NCBI GenBank assembly: GCA_024236175.1
Contig: JACKKY010000001.1
Coordinates: 992,001 to 1,056,000 of the forward strand
DNA: 64,000 nt
Source of the DNA: Novosphingobium sp.
GTDB taxonomy: Bacteria; Pseudomonadota; Alphaproteobacteria; Sphingomonadales; Sphingomonadaceae
Direction of reading: 5' to 3'
Positions 53,480 through 62,666 of the stretch are shown in pieces; position 1 is the first letter of the stretch, and the number at the start of each line of letters is the position of its first letter. Below the pieces are notes generated by a model. That model did no database searches, was not told where the DNA came from, and saw only the letters and a program-made list of their open reading frames with translations. The position numbers and the translations under genes were made by a program.

Positions 53480-54789
53480 GCCTGCAATGTCCTTTCAAGC
53501 GCGTGGAGGTCCTGCGCCGCCTGCAAAATCTCGTGGGAATTGCGCGCGGCGACAAGGCGGGCGGAAACTGCGGAAAAAGGCGCACCATCGGGCTTGCGGG
53601 AAGCCAGCGCCCTGTCGATCGCCGCTTCGGTTTCCGCCGCTTCGGCATGCCTGGGCAAGCCCAGCGCCGAGGCGAGCCGCTCGCGGGCGCTGCGGACATA
53701 GGGCCCCGCAATCAGGTGCAGGCGACCTGCGCGACGCATCAGCCCGGCGCTGTTGGCGACCAACGCCCGCTTGCCGAACGCGATTTCGCGCACCTCGCGG
53801 CTTGCCGGTCCGAAACGCAGGAAAGCACGCCATCCGACCGCCAGCGCCGCCATCAGCAGGCACAGGGTCGCAGCGAGGAACGGCGGCGTGAAGGCAAGCG
53901 TCAGCAAATTGGGCGAGCGGCCATGGCCGTTGAGGGTCAGGTCGAAATTGATGCCCCCTTCCGCACCGTATCCAGCCGCCCGCACCAGCCTTTCGCCAAG
54001 CTGCGCATTCTCTGCCCGCGCCATGCCGTAGTTGTCGAGCAGGTCGGGTTCGAACACCATCACCAGCGGATAGGACCGGCGCTTCCTGCGCGCGTTTCGA
54101 GGCTCGTGCACCGCCATCTTCTCGAGCAGCGGATAGGAACCGCCATCGTCGATATATGCGGCAAGGATCCGCCCATCCCGTTCGTCGGTGACCAGCGGGA
54201 CCAGGTTCGCCCCCGATCCGGCCTGCACCTCATGCGCATCGGGCAGCATGCCTTCGAGCCCGCCGCCGGTCCATCGTGCAGCCCTTTCGCCCTTGCCCAC
54301 AGGTTCGATGCCCACTGCGACATCATCGCGAAAGCCCTTCCACACCGGAGGCCGCGCGCCTGCCAGTCGCACCCAGCCTTTTTTCGCCCCCGGCGTTCCG
54401 GGTTGCACGCCTACAGCGACCCATTTCGGCAGAATGACGAGCGTCGGTCCGATCAGGTGGCGGTGACCGACGATCCGGTCGAGCTCCTTGCCCTCCGCCA
54501 TATGCGGCGGCGTCAACACCAGCAGGCCCGGATCTTCGAGAACCGCCTCGCTGCGCGAATTGCGCACCGCGTAGCCCCGCTTTTCGAGATAGCCGGCAAA
54601 TGCGGCAAATCCGTTCAGCCCCTTGCTCCCCGCATGGTTGCCGCCATCATTGGTCGAACCCATGCCGGCACCTGTGCCGATCATCCACAGCAGGGCCACG
54701 AAAACCACCGCCCCGAACAGCACGAGGACAAGCACCGCGCGCGGCGAGAAGGGCGACGTCCCGGCCTCGCTCGGTGCCGCTCCGCTCAT
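53476..54789 (-). CDS. DUF4350 domain protein
   Basis: 437 residues. The N-terminal membrane helix (AVLVLVLFGAVVFVALLWMI) is followed by an exported DUF4350 domain (about 50-290, with GLNGFAAFAGYLEKRGYAV, then LLVLTPPHM), a second helix (PPFLAATLCLLMAALAVGW) and a helical cytosolic tail (REVAFGKRALVANSAG-like segment). The topology fits the family found beside MoxR and DUF4129. It overlaps both neighbours by four bases. Confidence 0.85.
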   Translation of the reverse strand: MSGAAPSEAGTSPFSPRAVLVLVLFGAVVFVALLWMIGTGAGMGSTNDGGNHAGSKGLNGFAAFAGYLEKRGYAVRNSRSEAVLEDPGLLVLTPPHMAEGKELDRIVGHRHLIGPTLVILPKWVAVGVQPGTPGAKKGWVRLAGARPPVWKGFRDDVAVGIEPVGKGERAARWTGGGLEGMLPDAHEVQAGSGANLVPLVTDERDGRILAAYIDDGGSYPLLEKMAVHEPRNARRKRRSYPLVMVFEPDLLDNYGMARAENAQLGERLVRAAGYGAEGGINFDLTLNGHGRSPNLLTLAFTPPFLAATLCLLMAALAVGWRAFLRFGPASREVREIAFGKRALVANSAGLMRRAGRLHLIAGPYVRSARERLASALGLPRHAEAAETEAAIDRALASRKPDGAPFSAVSARLVAARNSHEILQAAQDLHALERTLQA

Positions 54790-55457
54790 GCGGCCTGCCC
54801 CGATCCTTCGAAATCCTGGAGCGCGAAATCGGAATAGGCCGCTCTCGCCGCCTGCCAGTCCTGCGCATCAAGATCGCGCAAGGCGAACAGGCTGCGTTCC
54901 ACGCGCACGGCAATGACCCTGAACGCGTGACGGGCCGCGTCCGAAAGCATCGGAAATTCAGAAATCTCTCGCGCCGTGCTCGCTGGCAGCAGCCAGTCGG
55001 GGCGGGCCGCCGCGATATGGCCGACGCTGCGCTGCAGGAGGAGATGTGCGGCCTCGCCATAGCGGCCCTGCGCCGCAAGCCGGTCCGCGTCTTCCAGCAG
55101 CGCGACGGCGGCATCGCGGTCCGGCGTCCAGTCCGTAGGCTCGTCCGGCTTCCGGGCGCGCCATTGCTCCAGCAGCGGCCGCGCCAGCCGCCAGAGCACG
55201 AAAAGAAAGAGCAGGATCGCCAGCGCGATCAGGACTTTTTCCACCACCGGCCATGACACGCCGAACGCTTCGCCCACCGGCTCAAGCAGCCGCTGCAGCC
55301 ATTCGCCGAGGACCTTGAGCCAGTTCGGCGTCTGTGGCGGCTGCATCGGTGGCAGCGGGGAAAACTGGATATCGCCGGAATCGCGCAGCGCATGCCAGTC
55401 GCTGGCGGCTTCCCGGGCCGCGCTCGCACCCGCGATCTGTGCGCCCTGTCCTGTCAC
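54786..55457 (-). CDS. DUF4129 domain protein
   Basis: 223 residues from GTG 55457. A single hydrophobic helix near residues 72-92 (VEKVLIALAILLFLFVLWRL) precedes a C-terminal helical domain with DAAVALLEDADRLAAQGRYGEAAHLLLQRSVG, the DUF4129 signature. First gene of the seven-gene operon, translationally coupled through ATGA overlaps from here to the MoxR gene. The start codon and ribosome-binding site are weak, which may limit operon output; no promoter could be seen. Confidence 0.82.
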   Translation of the reverse strand: MTGQGAQIAGASAAREAASDWHALRDSGDIQFSPLPPMQPPQTPNWLKVLGEWLQRLLEPVGEAFGVSWPVVEKVLIALAILLFLFVLWRLARPLLEQWRARKPDEPTDWTPDRDAAVALLEDADRLAAQGRYGEAAHLLLQRSVGHIAAARPDWLLPASTAREISEFPMLSDAARHAFRVIAVRVERSLFALRDLDAQDWQAARAAYSDFALQDFEGSGQAA

Positions 55458-55522
55458 GCGCGCTAGGTGGCACGGCGCAGGCCGCGGCGCAAGGCGCTGC
55501 GCGAGGAGAAGCTAACCTCCGG

Positions 55523-56011
55523 TCAGGCTTCCGCGTCCGACGGCGAGGGGGCGAACAGGCTGTCCGGCGCATGCCAGTCGGTGCGCACCCGACGATGTGC
55601 GATCAGCCATTCTTCGCCCACCTTGCGGAACTCGTCGAGATAGACGCCGCAATGATCGGGACCGTTGTCGGACATGACGATCCAGTATGTCCGCGCCGTG
55701 GCGGTATCCGGCCCGGTCATGTCGATCTTGCAGGTGGTGAGGTTGTGGCGCACGAATGTCGCCTTGCGCACAACATCCTTGCGCGTCTCCTGCCCCGGCT
55801 TCGCATTGCGCCAGGCGTTCTGCCATTCGAGGATCGCCGCGCGCCCCTCGTAGCGGAAATTGTCCCTGACGCCCTTGGTGGTGGATTCGATAATCCCGTC
55901 CTCGGTGAAGCAGGCGGCGTAGTCCTCCGCCTTCAGCCGGTCACCGCTGACGTTGTATTTGGCGATCGTGTCGCGAATGGCCTCCCGCGCCAGCAGTTCC
56001 TCGATGGTCAT
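55523..56011 (-). CDS. SnoaL-like (NTF2 superfamily) protein
   Basis: 162 residues from ATG 56011, with GGAGAACACGCC upstream. It begins MTIEELLAREAIRDTIAKYN. Pocket residues Tyr and Asp of this fold (YNVSGDRLKAEDYAACFTEDG) are followed by HxxT/S strand motifs. It is a member of the SnoaL_4 ring-hydroxylating dioxygenase-subunit-like group that often accompanies SDRs in sphingomonad catabolic gene sets. Role probably isomerase, dehydratase or binding protein; not assignable. Read with the SDR gene upstream, 19 bases between. Confidence 0.82.
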   Translation of the reverse strand: MTIEELLAREAIRDTIAKYNVSGDRLKAEDYAACFTEDGIIESTTKGVRDNFRYEGRAAILEWQNAWRNAKPGQETRKDVVRKATFVRHNLTTCKIDMTGPDTATARTYWIVMSDNGPDHCGVYLDEFRKVGEEWLIAHRRVRTDWHAPDSLFAPSPSDAEA

Positions 56012-56030
56012 GGCGTGTTCTCCGCTCCGT

Positions 56031-56804
56031 TCAGATCGTGAAGCCGGCGTCGACGTTGATCGCCTGGCCGGTAATCGTCCGCGCCTGGTCGGAAGCGAGG
56101 AACAGCGCCATGTTGGCGATATCCTCAGGAGTGCTGAAGATCTTGAGCGGCACATCGGCCGCGGCCTCGGCCCGGACTTCCTCGACCGACACTCCGCGCT
56201 CGCCTGCGATGCGCTTGTGGTAGTTCTGCAGGAGTTCGGTATCGATCGCACCGGGCACCAGGCAGTTCGCCCTGATGCCGTGGGGACCGACTTCCTTGGC
56301 GATCGTCTTGGTAAGGATGATCAGCGCTCCCTTCGCCGCCGAATAATGGCTCTTGCGCGGCATGCCGCTCCAGCCCGCACCGGAGGAGAACGTCAGGATC
56401 GACCCGGACTTGCGTTCGAGCATCGAGCGGTTGAGCACTTCGCGTGCGCACAGCATCGCCGCCATGCAGTCGACCTTGTAGGTGTCGAGGAAATTGTCGA
56501 CGGTCTGTTCCCATATCCACTTGTCGGTGCCAGGCACGGCGGCGTTGCTCATCATCACGTCGACCTGGCCCCAGCGGTCTATTGCGGCACCGACCATGCG
56601 CGCAACGTCCTCCTCGTCGGTGACGTCGGCCTTCATACCGATGGCGTTTTCGCCGATCTCATGCGCCAGTTCCTCGCACAGATGGCCCTTGCGTGCCGCG
56701 AGCACGAGCTTCGCGCCCTCGTCGGCCATCATCCTCGCCATGACCGGCCCCAGACCCGTGCTTGCGCCGGTGATGACGGCAACCTTTCCTTCGAAGCGTT
56801 TCAT
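56031..56804 (-). CDS. Short-chain dehydrogenase/reductase
   Basis: 257 residues from ATG 56804. Cofactor motif TGASTGLG at 12-19, NAA at 87-89, catalytic Ser near 140-141 and Tyr154-x3-Lys158 (YSAAK), and the PG motif after LVPGAIDT. Acidic/basic residues after strand 2 (AARKGH) hint at NADP preference, not certain. Oxidises or reduces an alcohol/ketone; substrate unknown. ATGA overlap with the upstream SnoaL gene (56801-56804), so the two genes are coupled. Confidence 0.92.
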   Translation of the reverse strand: MKRFEGKVAVITGASTGLGPVMARMMADEGAKLVLAARKGHLCEELAHEIGENAIGMKADVTDEEDVARMVGAAIDRWGQVDVMMSNAAVPGTDKWIWEQTVDNFLDTYKVDCMAAMLCAREVLNRSMLERKSGSILTFSSGAGWSGMPRKSHYSAAKGALIILTKTIAKEVGPHGIRANCLVPGAIDTELLQNYHKRIAGERGVSVEEVRAEAAADVPLKIFSTPEDIANMALFLASDQARTITGQAINVDAGFTI

Positions 56805-57295
56805 AGTTCGAGCACCTTGCGCATGGTTTCGTGAGAGAGTTCGGAACCGTCGAGCGGCCGGTTGAAGCGTTCGACAATGCGCCAGCCGGCATCGGTCCGC
56901 CGCAGAGTCCAGTGATTGACGGCGGCGCGCCAGAGGAACCAACGATCGCCTTCCCTGAGGATAACGACGGAATAGCCCAAGGCCTGGGCATCGTCACCGT
57001 CGACCACGATCCTGGGCGTGCCAGTGAGATGGGCGCAGCCGGTCTTCGTGAGTTCGACATGGCCCGGCCAGCTGTACATTTCCGCGATCTCGTCCGGAGC
57101 CTTCAGCCGCGCCGGCTCGCCATCGGGTTTTGTGAAGTTGTAGCCGCCGCCCTCGATCCACAATTCTCCCGCCTCCTTGGCGGTCAGGCTGTCGACCAGC
57201 GGGCCGTAGCTATTGAGCAGGTTGAGAATTTCCAGGTGGTCTTCTGCCGCGCGGCAGCGCTTCTCAAGCGCGTCGAGCCGCTCTTCGATAGTCAT
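56801..57295 (-). CDS. SnoaL-like (NTF2 superfamily) protein
   Basis: 164 residues. MTIEERLDALEKRCRAAEDHLEILNLLNSYGPLVD starts with a short coiled helix, unlike the paralogue at 55523. Conserved fold residues: SYGPLVDSL, TKTGCAHLTGTPRIVVDG, WRIVERFNRPL. The open frame begins at ATG 57295 close to the family start. Read first in the SnoaL-SDR-SnoaL run, 114 bases downstream of the second SDR gene. Function inferred only as small-molecule enzyme or binding protein. Confidence 0.82.
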   Translation of the reverse strand: MTIEERLDALEKRCRAAEDHLEILNLLNSYGPLVDSLTAKEAGELWIEGGGYNFTKPDGEPARLKAPDEIAEMYSWPGHVELTKTGCAHLTGTPRIVVDGDDAQALGYSVVILREGDRWFLWRAAVNHWTLRRTDAGWRIVERFNRPLDGSELSHETMRKVLEL

Positions 57296-57409
57296 CGCAT
57301 CACTCCCCTTCGCACCGGCGCTGACACCAGCCGGCCGATTCTGTGCTGAACCCTTGTTCAGTGCGAGCAGGGACGGGTCAAGTCCGGAACGCGATGTTCC
57401 CTGCGATCG

Positions 57410-58168
57410 TCAGCTGAGTGTCCATCCGGCGTCGACGGCAAGCTGTTGGTTCGTCACGTACCGCGCGGCGGGCGTGGCAAAGAACAGCACTGCGGCGCCG
57501 ATGTCGCGCGGTTCGCACATGCCCATCAGCGGGCGCCGGATCGCCGGCCCCTCGGGTGGCGGACCCTTGGCATGCATTGCTCCGGGCGTTGCCACTCCGC
57601 CGGGTAGCACCGTGTTGACCGTGATGTTGTGCGCGACGAGTTCCAGCGCGGTTGCCGTGCTCAGCGCAGCCAGCGCGCCCTTGGAGGCGGCATAGGCGGC
57701 ATGCCCCTTCGCGATCATGTTGATCAGCGCAGTCGACGCGATGTTGACGATCCGCCCCCCCTTGCCGGCCGCGACCATCGCTTTCGCCGCTTCACGCGTC
57801 GTCAGGAAGGGCCCCCGCGCGTTCACGTCCAACGTACGGTCCCAGCCGGATACGGTTTCGTCGAACAGGAGTTGGCGATCCTGCAATCCGGCATTGTTGA
57901 CCAGCAACCAGGGTGCGCCGTGACGAGCAACGACCTCGGCGACGGCGCCGACGACCGATTTTTCCGAGGTCAGATCCATGCCGACCGCGTCGGCCTTGTG
58001 GCCACCGGACGTGAGGCGTTCGGCCATCGCCTCGGCGCCCGCCTTGTCGATATCGGCAATGACGACTTTCGCGCCGGCTTCGGCAAGGACTTCGGCGATG
58101 CCCGTACCGATACCGCTGGCCGCACCGGTGATCAGCGCCAGCTTTCCGTCAAGTCTGAATGCTTCCAA
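57410..58168 (-). CDS. Short-chain dehydrogenase/reductase
   Basis: 252 residues from a TTG at 58168 with a strong GGGGGAAGACAA ribosome-binding site. Motif TGAASGIG at 14-21, Asp after strand 2 (IADIDKA) implying NAD+, NNAG at 91-94, Ser145, Tyr159 and Lys163. A GTG at 58189 is in frame but lies on top of the dcd stop region. Related to the SDR at 56031 only at family level. Probably oxidises a secondary alcohol. The dcd stop (58190-58192) lies 21 bases upstream of this TTG, so the gene could be transcribed from the dcd promoter. Confidence 0.9.
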   Translation of the reverse strand: MEAFRLDGKLALITGAASGIGTGIAEVLAEAGAKVVIADIDKAGAEAMAERLTSGGHKADAVGMDLTSEKSVVGAVAEVVARHGAPWLLVNNAGLQDRQLLFDETVSGWDRTLDVNARGPFLTTREAAKAMVAAGKGGRIVNIASTALINMIAKGHAAYAASKGALAALSTATALELVAHNITVNTVLPGGVATPGAMHAKGPPPEGPAIRRPLMGMCEPRDIGAAVLFFATPAARYVTNQQLAVDAGWTLS

Positions 58169-58189
58169 TTGTCTTCCCCCAGGGTGCAC

Positions 58190-58744
58190 CTACAGCTTCG
58201 GCAATGTCACGCCCAGCTGGCCCATGTACTTGCCCGCACGGTCGGCATAGCTGACCTCGCAAGGCTCGTTGCCCTGCAGGAAAAGGAACTGGCAGGCGCC
58301 CTCGTTGGCATAGACCCTCGCCGGAAGCGGCGTGGTGTTCGAAAACTCAAGCGTGACATGGCCTTCCCAGCCGGGCTCCAGCGGCGTCACATTGACGATG
58401 ATGCCGCAGCGCGCATAGGTCGACTTGCCAAGGCAGATCACCAGCACATCGCGCGGAACCCGGAAATATTCGACCGTCCGCGCCAGCGCGAAGCTGTTGG
58501 GCGGGATGATGCAGCAATCCGTCTTGCGGTCGACGAAGCTGTTCTGCGCGAAATCCTTGGGGTCAACGATGGCATTGTCGACATTTGTAAAGATCTTGAA
58601 CTCGTCCGACACGCGTGCGTCATAACCGTAAGACGAAAGGCCGTAGGAGATACAGCCTTCGCGCCGCTGTCCTTCGACGAAAGGCTCGATCATCCCGTTC
58701 TCGGTAGCCTGTTGCCGAATCCACTTGTCGCTGAGAATCGCCAT
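58190..58744 (-). CDS. dcd: dCTP deaminase
   Basis: Converts dCTP to dUTP for dTMP synthesis. It has 184 residues, the normal size. Family motifs are SYGLSSYGYDARVSDEF (near 33-49), GKSTYARCG, and VNVTPLEPGWEGHVTLEFSN containing the catalytic glutamate. Begins MAILSDKWIRQQ. A housekeeping gene sitting between the catabolic SDR and a luciferase-like monooxygenase gene. Confidence 0.97.
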   Translation of the reverse strand: MAILSDKWIRQQATENGMIEPFVEGQRREGCISYGLSSYGYDARVSDEFKIFTNVDNAIVDPKDFAQNSFVDRKTDCCIIPPNSFALARTVEYFRVPRDVLVICLGKSTYARCGIIVNVTPLEPGWEGHVTLEFSNTTPLPARVYANEGACQFLFLQGNEPCEVSYADRAGKYMGQLGVTLPKL

Positions 58745-58818
58745 GGCGGCCTGATGCCTTCACCTACGCAGTTCGACAAGCTTGGCGCCCGCCAGAGCTG
58801 TGTATGAGCTTGCGGGCG

Positions 58819-59982
58819 CTAGCCCTGCTCCGATTCCGCCGCGTGCTTCGCAAAGGCCTTCATCGTCGCATCGGTGGCTTCCACCTGCCAGTCGCCGCGC
58901 TTACCCATGACCCATTCGACCGAAGCGTCACGGCTGGCGTTGAGCCCGCTGAAGCGGGGCATCACGTAGCGCGCGAACAGTTCGAAGCTCTGCTCGGTCG
59001 CCCGCGTGTTGGCCCAGTCATGTGCCATCAGCATGATGCAACCGAAGCCGCCGGTCGCTTCCTGCACCCGCTCGATGGCTTCTATGGCATCGTCCGGCGT
59101 GCCGATCACGGCGACATCGTGGTCGGCGTAGGCCTGGACGAAATCGCCGGTATCCACGTCGTCCGGCAGCAACGGCAGGTTGGCGACATTGGTGAAGTAG
59201 TCCGCCCATTGCTCCAGCCCGAAGCGGCAGTCGCGCACCGCCTGCTCCCTGGTCTCGGCAAGGTGCATCTGGAGCACGACCCGCCATTTGGCGCGGTCCA
59301 TCGCCTTGCCGTGCTTCGCAGCCGTCTCCTCGGCGATCGCCCAGTTGGTGGCCAGCGCGCCGATCGCATCCTTGCCGAGCGCCTGGAGCGAAAGGATGCC
59401 GAGGCCGTGCCGCCCCGCAACCATCGCGCCGTTGGGCGAGATCAGCGAAGTGACCGCCATCTCCACCGACGGTGTGCTCCACGGGTCCATATGCATGCGC
59501 GCCTCACGCAAGGTGAACCAGTCGGTCTCGGCATTGACCACCTCGCCCCGCATCAGCGGGATCAGCACGTCCAGCGCCTCGTCCATGCGCGGGCGCAGCC
59601 GATCGAGCGGAATGCCGAGCATGTAGGCGTCGGACGGCAGGGCCCCCGGTCCCACGCCGAGCATCACCCGGCCGCGCGTGATGTGGTCGAGATAGTTCAT
59701 CCGCTCGGCCACCATCAGCGGGTTGTGGTAGGCGAGCGAGATCACGCCGGTTCCGAGGCGGATATGCCGGGTCCGCTCGGCGGCGGTGGCGATGAACAGT
59801 TCGGGCGAGCCGATGTTTTCGAAAGCGGCAGAGTGGTGCTCGCCTACCCAGACCTCGTCGAACCCCAGCCGGTCGATGTGCTCGACCAGCCACAGGTCGC
59901 GATGCAGCGCCAGCGAGGGGTTCTCGCTGCGCCCGTGATAGGGTGGAAGGAACACCCCGAATTTCATCCTGCCCGCCGTCAT
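58819..59982 (-). CDS. Luciferase-like (LLM class) FMN-dependent monooxygenase
   Basis: 387 residues. TIM-barrel flavin monooxygenase with MKFGVFLPPYHG at the N-terminus, EHHSAAFENIGSPELF, and IRLGTGVISLAYHNP, the classic LLM signature. Oxidises with FMNH2 supplied by a separate reductase that is not nearby. Start ATG 59982 follows GGAGAGGCGACA. Substrate unknown; it may act with the nearby SDR and SnoaL genes on the same strand, by inference. 93 bases to the epimerase gene. Confidence 0.92.
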   Translation of the reverse strand: MTAGRMKFGVFLPPYHGRSENPSLALHRDLWLVEHIDRLGFDEVWVGEHHSAAFENIGSPELFIATAAERTRHIRLGTGVISLAYHNPLMVAERMNYLDHITRGRVMLGVGPGALPSDAYMLGIPLDRLRPRMDEALDVLIPLMRGEVVNAETDWFTLREARMHMDPWSTPSVEMAVTSLISPNGAMVAGRHGLGILSLQALGKDAIGALATNWAIAEETAAKHGKAMDRAKWRVVLQMHLAETREQAVRDCRFGLEQWADYFTNVANLPLLPDDVDTGDFVQAYADHDVAVIGTPDDAIEAIERVQEATGGFGCIMLMAHDWANTRATEQSFELFARYVMPRFSGLNASRDASVEWVMGKRGDWQVEATDATMKAFAKHAAESEQG

Positions 59983-60075
59983 TGTCGCCTCTCCACGAAC
60001 CGCGCGGCATCACCTGCCGCCTTTGCCTGCGAGTTAGATCATCAGCGGTGGAGCAGGTCAATCGAACCGGCGGCT

Positions 60076-61074
60076 TCAGGAGCCGTGATATTCCTTGTAC
60101 CAGCGCACGAAATTGGGAACGCCGACATCGATGCTGGTGGTCGGCTCGAAGCCCAGGTCGCGCTGGATCGCCTCGATATCGGCGAAACTCTGGCGCACGT
60201 CGCCCGGCTGCATCGGCTGGTAGTCGACCACCGCCTTCCTGCCGCATTCGATCTCGAGGATCTCGACGACCTTCATCAGATGCTCGGACTTGTGGTTGCC
60301 GATATTGTAGAGCCGGTGCGGCTTGAGGCTGCCTCCCGCCTTCTCCTGCCCGTCGTCGGGCGGCGGGTTGTCGAGCGAGGCGACGACGCCGGTGATGATG
60401 TCGTCGATATAGGTGAAGTCCCGGTACATGTCGCCGTGGTTGAAGACCGGGATCGGCTCGCCCGCGAGGATCTTTTTCGTGAAGATCCACATCATCATGT
60501 CGGGGCGGCCCCAGGGGCCGTAGACGGTGAAGAAGCGCAGGCCCGTCAGCGGCAGCCGATAGAGATGGGCGTAGGTCTCGCTCATCAGCTCGTCGGCCTT
60601 CTTGGTCGCGGCGTAGAGCGACAGCGGATGATCGACCCGGTCCTCCACCGCGAAGGGCAGCTTGGTGTTGCCGCCGTAGACCGAGGATGAGCTGGCGTAG
60701 ACCATGTGCTCGACTTGGCGGTGGCGGGCGACTTCCAGCAGGTTCAGGTGGCCGACGAGATTGGCCTGCACATAGGCGTGCGGGTTCTCGATCGAATAGC
60801 GCACGCCCGCCTGCGCGCCGAGATGGACGATGCGGTCGAACGCGACGCCTTCGAGCGAGGCGGTCAGCCCGGCCATGTCGGCGAAATCCTGGCGGTGGAA
60901 AGTGAAGCGGTTGCCGCCCGCTTCGCGCAGCCGCTCGACCCGGGCTTCCTTCAGCCGCACGTCGTAGTAATCGTTCACGCAGTCTATGCCGATGACGATG
61001 TCGCCGCGCGCCAGCAGGCGCTGGGCTAGGCTGTAGCCGATGAAACCGGCGGTACCGGTGACGAGAACCTTCAC
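60076..61074 (-). CDS. NAD-dependent UDP-sugar epimerase (UDP-glucuronate 4-epimerase type)
   Basis: 332 residues, extended SDR. TGTAGFIG at 6-13, GAQAGVRYSIENP (residues 86-98) is diagnostic of UDP-glucuronate 4-epimerases, catalytic Tyr154 and Lys158 (YAATK), and FFTVYGPWGRPDM. Interconverts UDP-glucuronate and UDP-galacturonate for capsule, exopolysaccharide or LPS. Begins MKVLVTG. 25 bases downstream of the nucleotide-sugar dehydrogenase, so the two genes likely form one unit. Confidence 0.94.
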   Translation of the reverse strand: MKVLVTGTAGFIGYSLAQRLLARGDIVIGIDCVNDYYDVRLKEARVERLREAGGNRFTFHRQDFADMAGLTASLEGVAFDRIVHLGAQAGVRYSIENPHAYVQANLVGHLNLLEVARHRQVEHMVYASSSSVYGGNTKLPFAVEDRVDHPLSLYAATKKADELMSETYAHLYRLPLTGLRFFTVYGPWGRPDMMMWIFTKKILAGEPIPVFNHGDMYRDFTYIDDIITGVVASLDNPPPDDGQEKAGGSLKPHRLYNIGNHKSEHLMKVVEILEIECGRKAVVDYQPMQPGDVRQSFADIEAIQRDLGFEPTTSIDVGVPNFVRWYKEYHGS

Positions 61075-61099
61075 ATGAACCCCACTTCAAACCAACGCG

Positions 61100-62413
61100 T
61101 CAGAGCGTCCAGTCCGCGTCGCCCAGCACGCCTTTCAGGTCGGCCAGCGTGCCGCCTTCCGCAACCAGCCCGCGCAAGCCCTTGCCGCCCGTCTCCAGAT
61201 AGGCGCGGTGCGGCACGGCGAGCACGACAAGGTCATAGCGCCCTTCGAGCGCTTCGGCGACCAGCGGAATGCCGTATCCGTGCATGGCCTCGGCCGGATC
61301 GGCATGCGCATCGTGGACGGTGACCGCATGGCCCAGCCGTCCCAGCGTGCAGACCAGATCGGCGACCTTGCTGTTGCGCAGGTCGGGGATGTTCTCCTTG
61401 AACGTCAGGCCAAGGACCAGCACCGAACCGGGCTTGCCGCCGCGCACCTCGTGCAGCCGCCGGCCCACCCAGCCGGCCATGGAATCGTTGATGCCGCGCC
61501 CGGCGAGGATCACCCGCGGGTCCAGCCCGAGCTGTTCGGCACGGTGCGAGAGGTAATAGGGATCGACGCCGATGCAGTGCCCGCCGACGAGACCGGGGGC
61601 GAAGGGCAGGAAGTTCCACTTGGTGCGCGCGGCGGCGAGCACGTCCCAGACCGAGAGGTCCATCGCCGAGAAGATCTGCGCGATCTCGTTCATGAAGGCG
61701 ATGTTGATGTCGCGCTGGGCGTTCTCGATCACCTTGGCCGCCTCGGCCGCCTTGATCGAGGCGGCGCGGAACACGCCGCCCGAAGTGATCGCACCGTAGA
61801 GATCGGCCACCCGGTCCAGCACTTCGGGCGTCTGGCCCGAGACGACCTTGGTGATCTTGTCGATCGTGTGTTCGCGGTCGCCGGGATTGATGCGTTCCGG
61901 GCTGTAGCCCAGGAAAAAGTCCTTGCCGCATTCGAGGCCGGACGCGGCTTCCAGGATCGGCGCGCAGATATCCTCTGTCACGCCCGGATATACGGTGCTT
62001 TCGAAGACCACGACCGGCACGCGCCCTTCGGCGACGGCGGCGGGCAGCATGGCGCCAACGGTGCGCGATGCGGCCTCCACATTGGACAGGTCCGGCCGGT
62101 TCGCGCCGTCGATCGGCGTGGGCACGGTGACGATGTAGAAATCGCAGGGCGGGCAGCGGCCGGGCTCGGCGAGCAGCGCGAGTTCGGAAGCATCGAGCCG
62201 GCCCGCGTCGATCTCGCCGGTGCGGTCCCGGCCCTCGGCCAGTTCCTCGATCCGGCGCACGTCGATGTCGAGGCCGATTGTATCGAATTTCTCAGCCAGC
62301 GCGACGGCGAGCGGCAGGCCGACATAGCCGAGGCCGACCACGGCGACGCGCAGCGCCGTCGCCTCGCCGACCGCAAGCGGCGCCGCGCGCTTCGCGTCGA
62401 GCGGGGAATACAT
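61100..62413 (-). CDS. Nucleotide-sugar dehydrogenase (TviB/WecC type)
   Basis: 437 residues from ATG 62413 (a TTG at 62422 is also possible; it sits six bases after AAGG). GLGYVGLP at 27-34 binds NAD+, ERINPGD is conserved, and catalytic Cys280 is in GGHCIGVDPYYL. The IGVDP variant points to the UDP-N-acetylhexosamine dehydrogenases rather than UDP-glucose dehydrogenase (usual IPVDP). Product would be a UDP-uronic acid for surface polysaccharide, with the epimerase next to it acting on a related sugar nucleotide. Confidence 0.93.
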   Translation of the reverse strand: MYSPLDAKRAAPLAVGEATALRVAVVGLGYVGLPLAVALAEKFDTIGLDIDVRRIEELAEGRDRTGEIDAGRLDASELALLAEPGRCPPCDFYIVTVPTPIDGANRPDLSNVEAASRTVGAMLPAAVAEGRVPVVVFESTVYPGVTEDICAPILEAASGLECGKDFFLGYSPERINPGDREHTIDKITKVVSGQTPEVLDRVADLYGAITSGGVFRAASIKAAEAAKVIENAQRDINIAFMNEIAQIFSAMDLSVWDVLAAARTKWNFLPFAPGLVGGHCIGVDPYYLSHRAEQLGLDPRVILAGRGINDSMAGWVGRRLHEVRGGKPGSVLVLGLTFKENIPDLRNSKVADLVCTLGRLGHAVTVHDAHADPAEAMHGYGIPLVAEALEGRYDLVVLAVPHRAYLETGGKGLRGLVAEGGTLADLKGVLGDADWTL

Positions 62414-62551
62414 GTACGTCAAGCCGGACCTTCCGTTTTTCGCCGTGTGAGGGCTCGGCCCGGACTTTAGGGAAGGGGTCTTATTTCGTGGTTAACGCGG
62501 CGGGTGGAATGCAGCTGTTCCGGCCCTGGATGCTGCGGTGCGGAACTTCTC

Positions 62552-62570
62552 GAAGTTTGCGCGTGTGGGG
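62552..62570 (+). repeat. REP-like element, copy 1
   Basis: GAAGTTTGCGCGTGTGGGG. A near match occurs 115 bases downstream at 62667, in the same orientation. Confidence 0.5.
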
Positions 62571-62666
62571 TATGGTCGCATTTGTCGCGAAACCCCGCGC
62601 GGGAAGCCCCGTTTTTCGCGGATTTCGGTGGGATTCGACGGTGTGAAAGAGCCGGGCGATGATGCT

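Noticed and set aside
58804..60690. 628-codon plus-strand frame over the LLM monooxygenase and epimerase
   Set aside because: Antisense shadow; both minus-strand proteins are clearly homologous.
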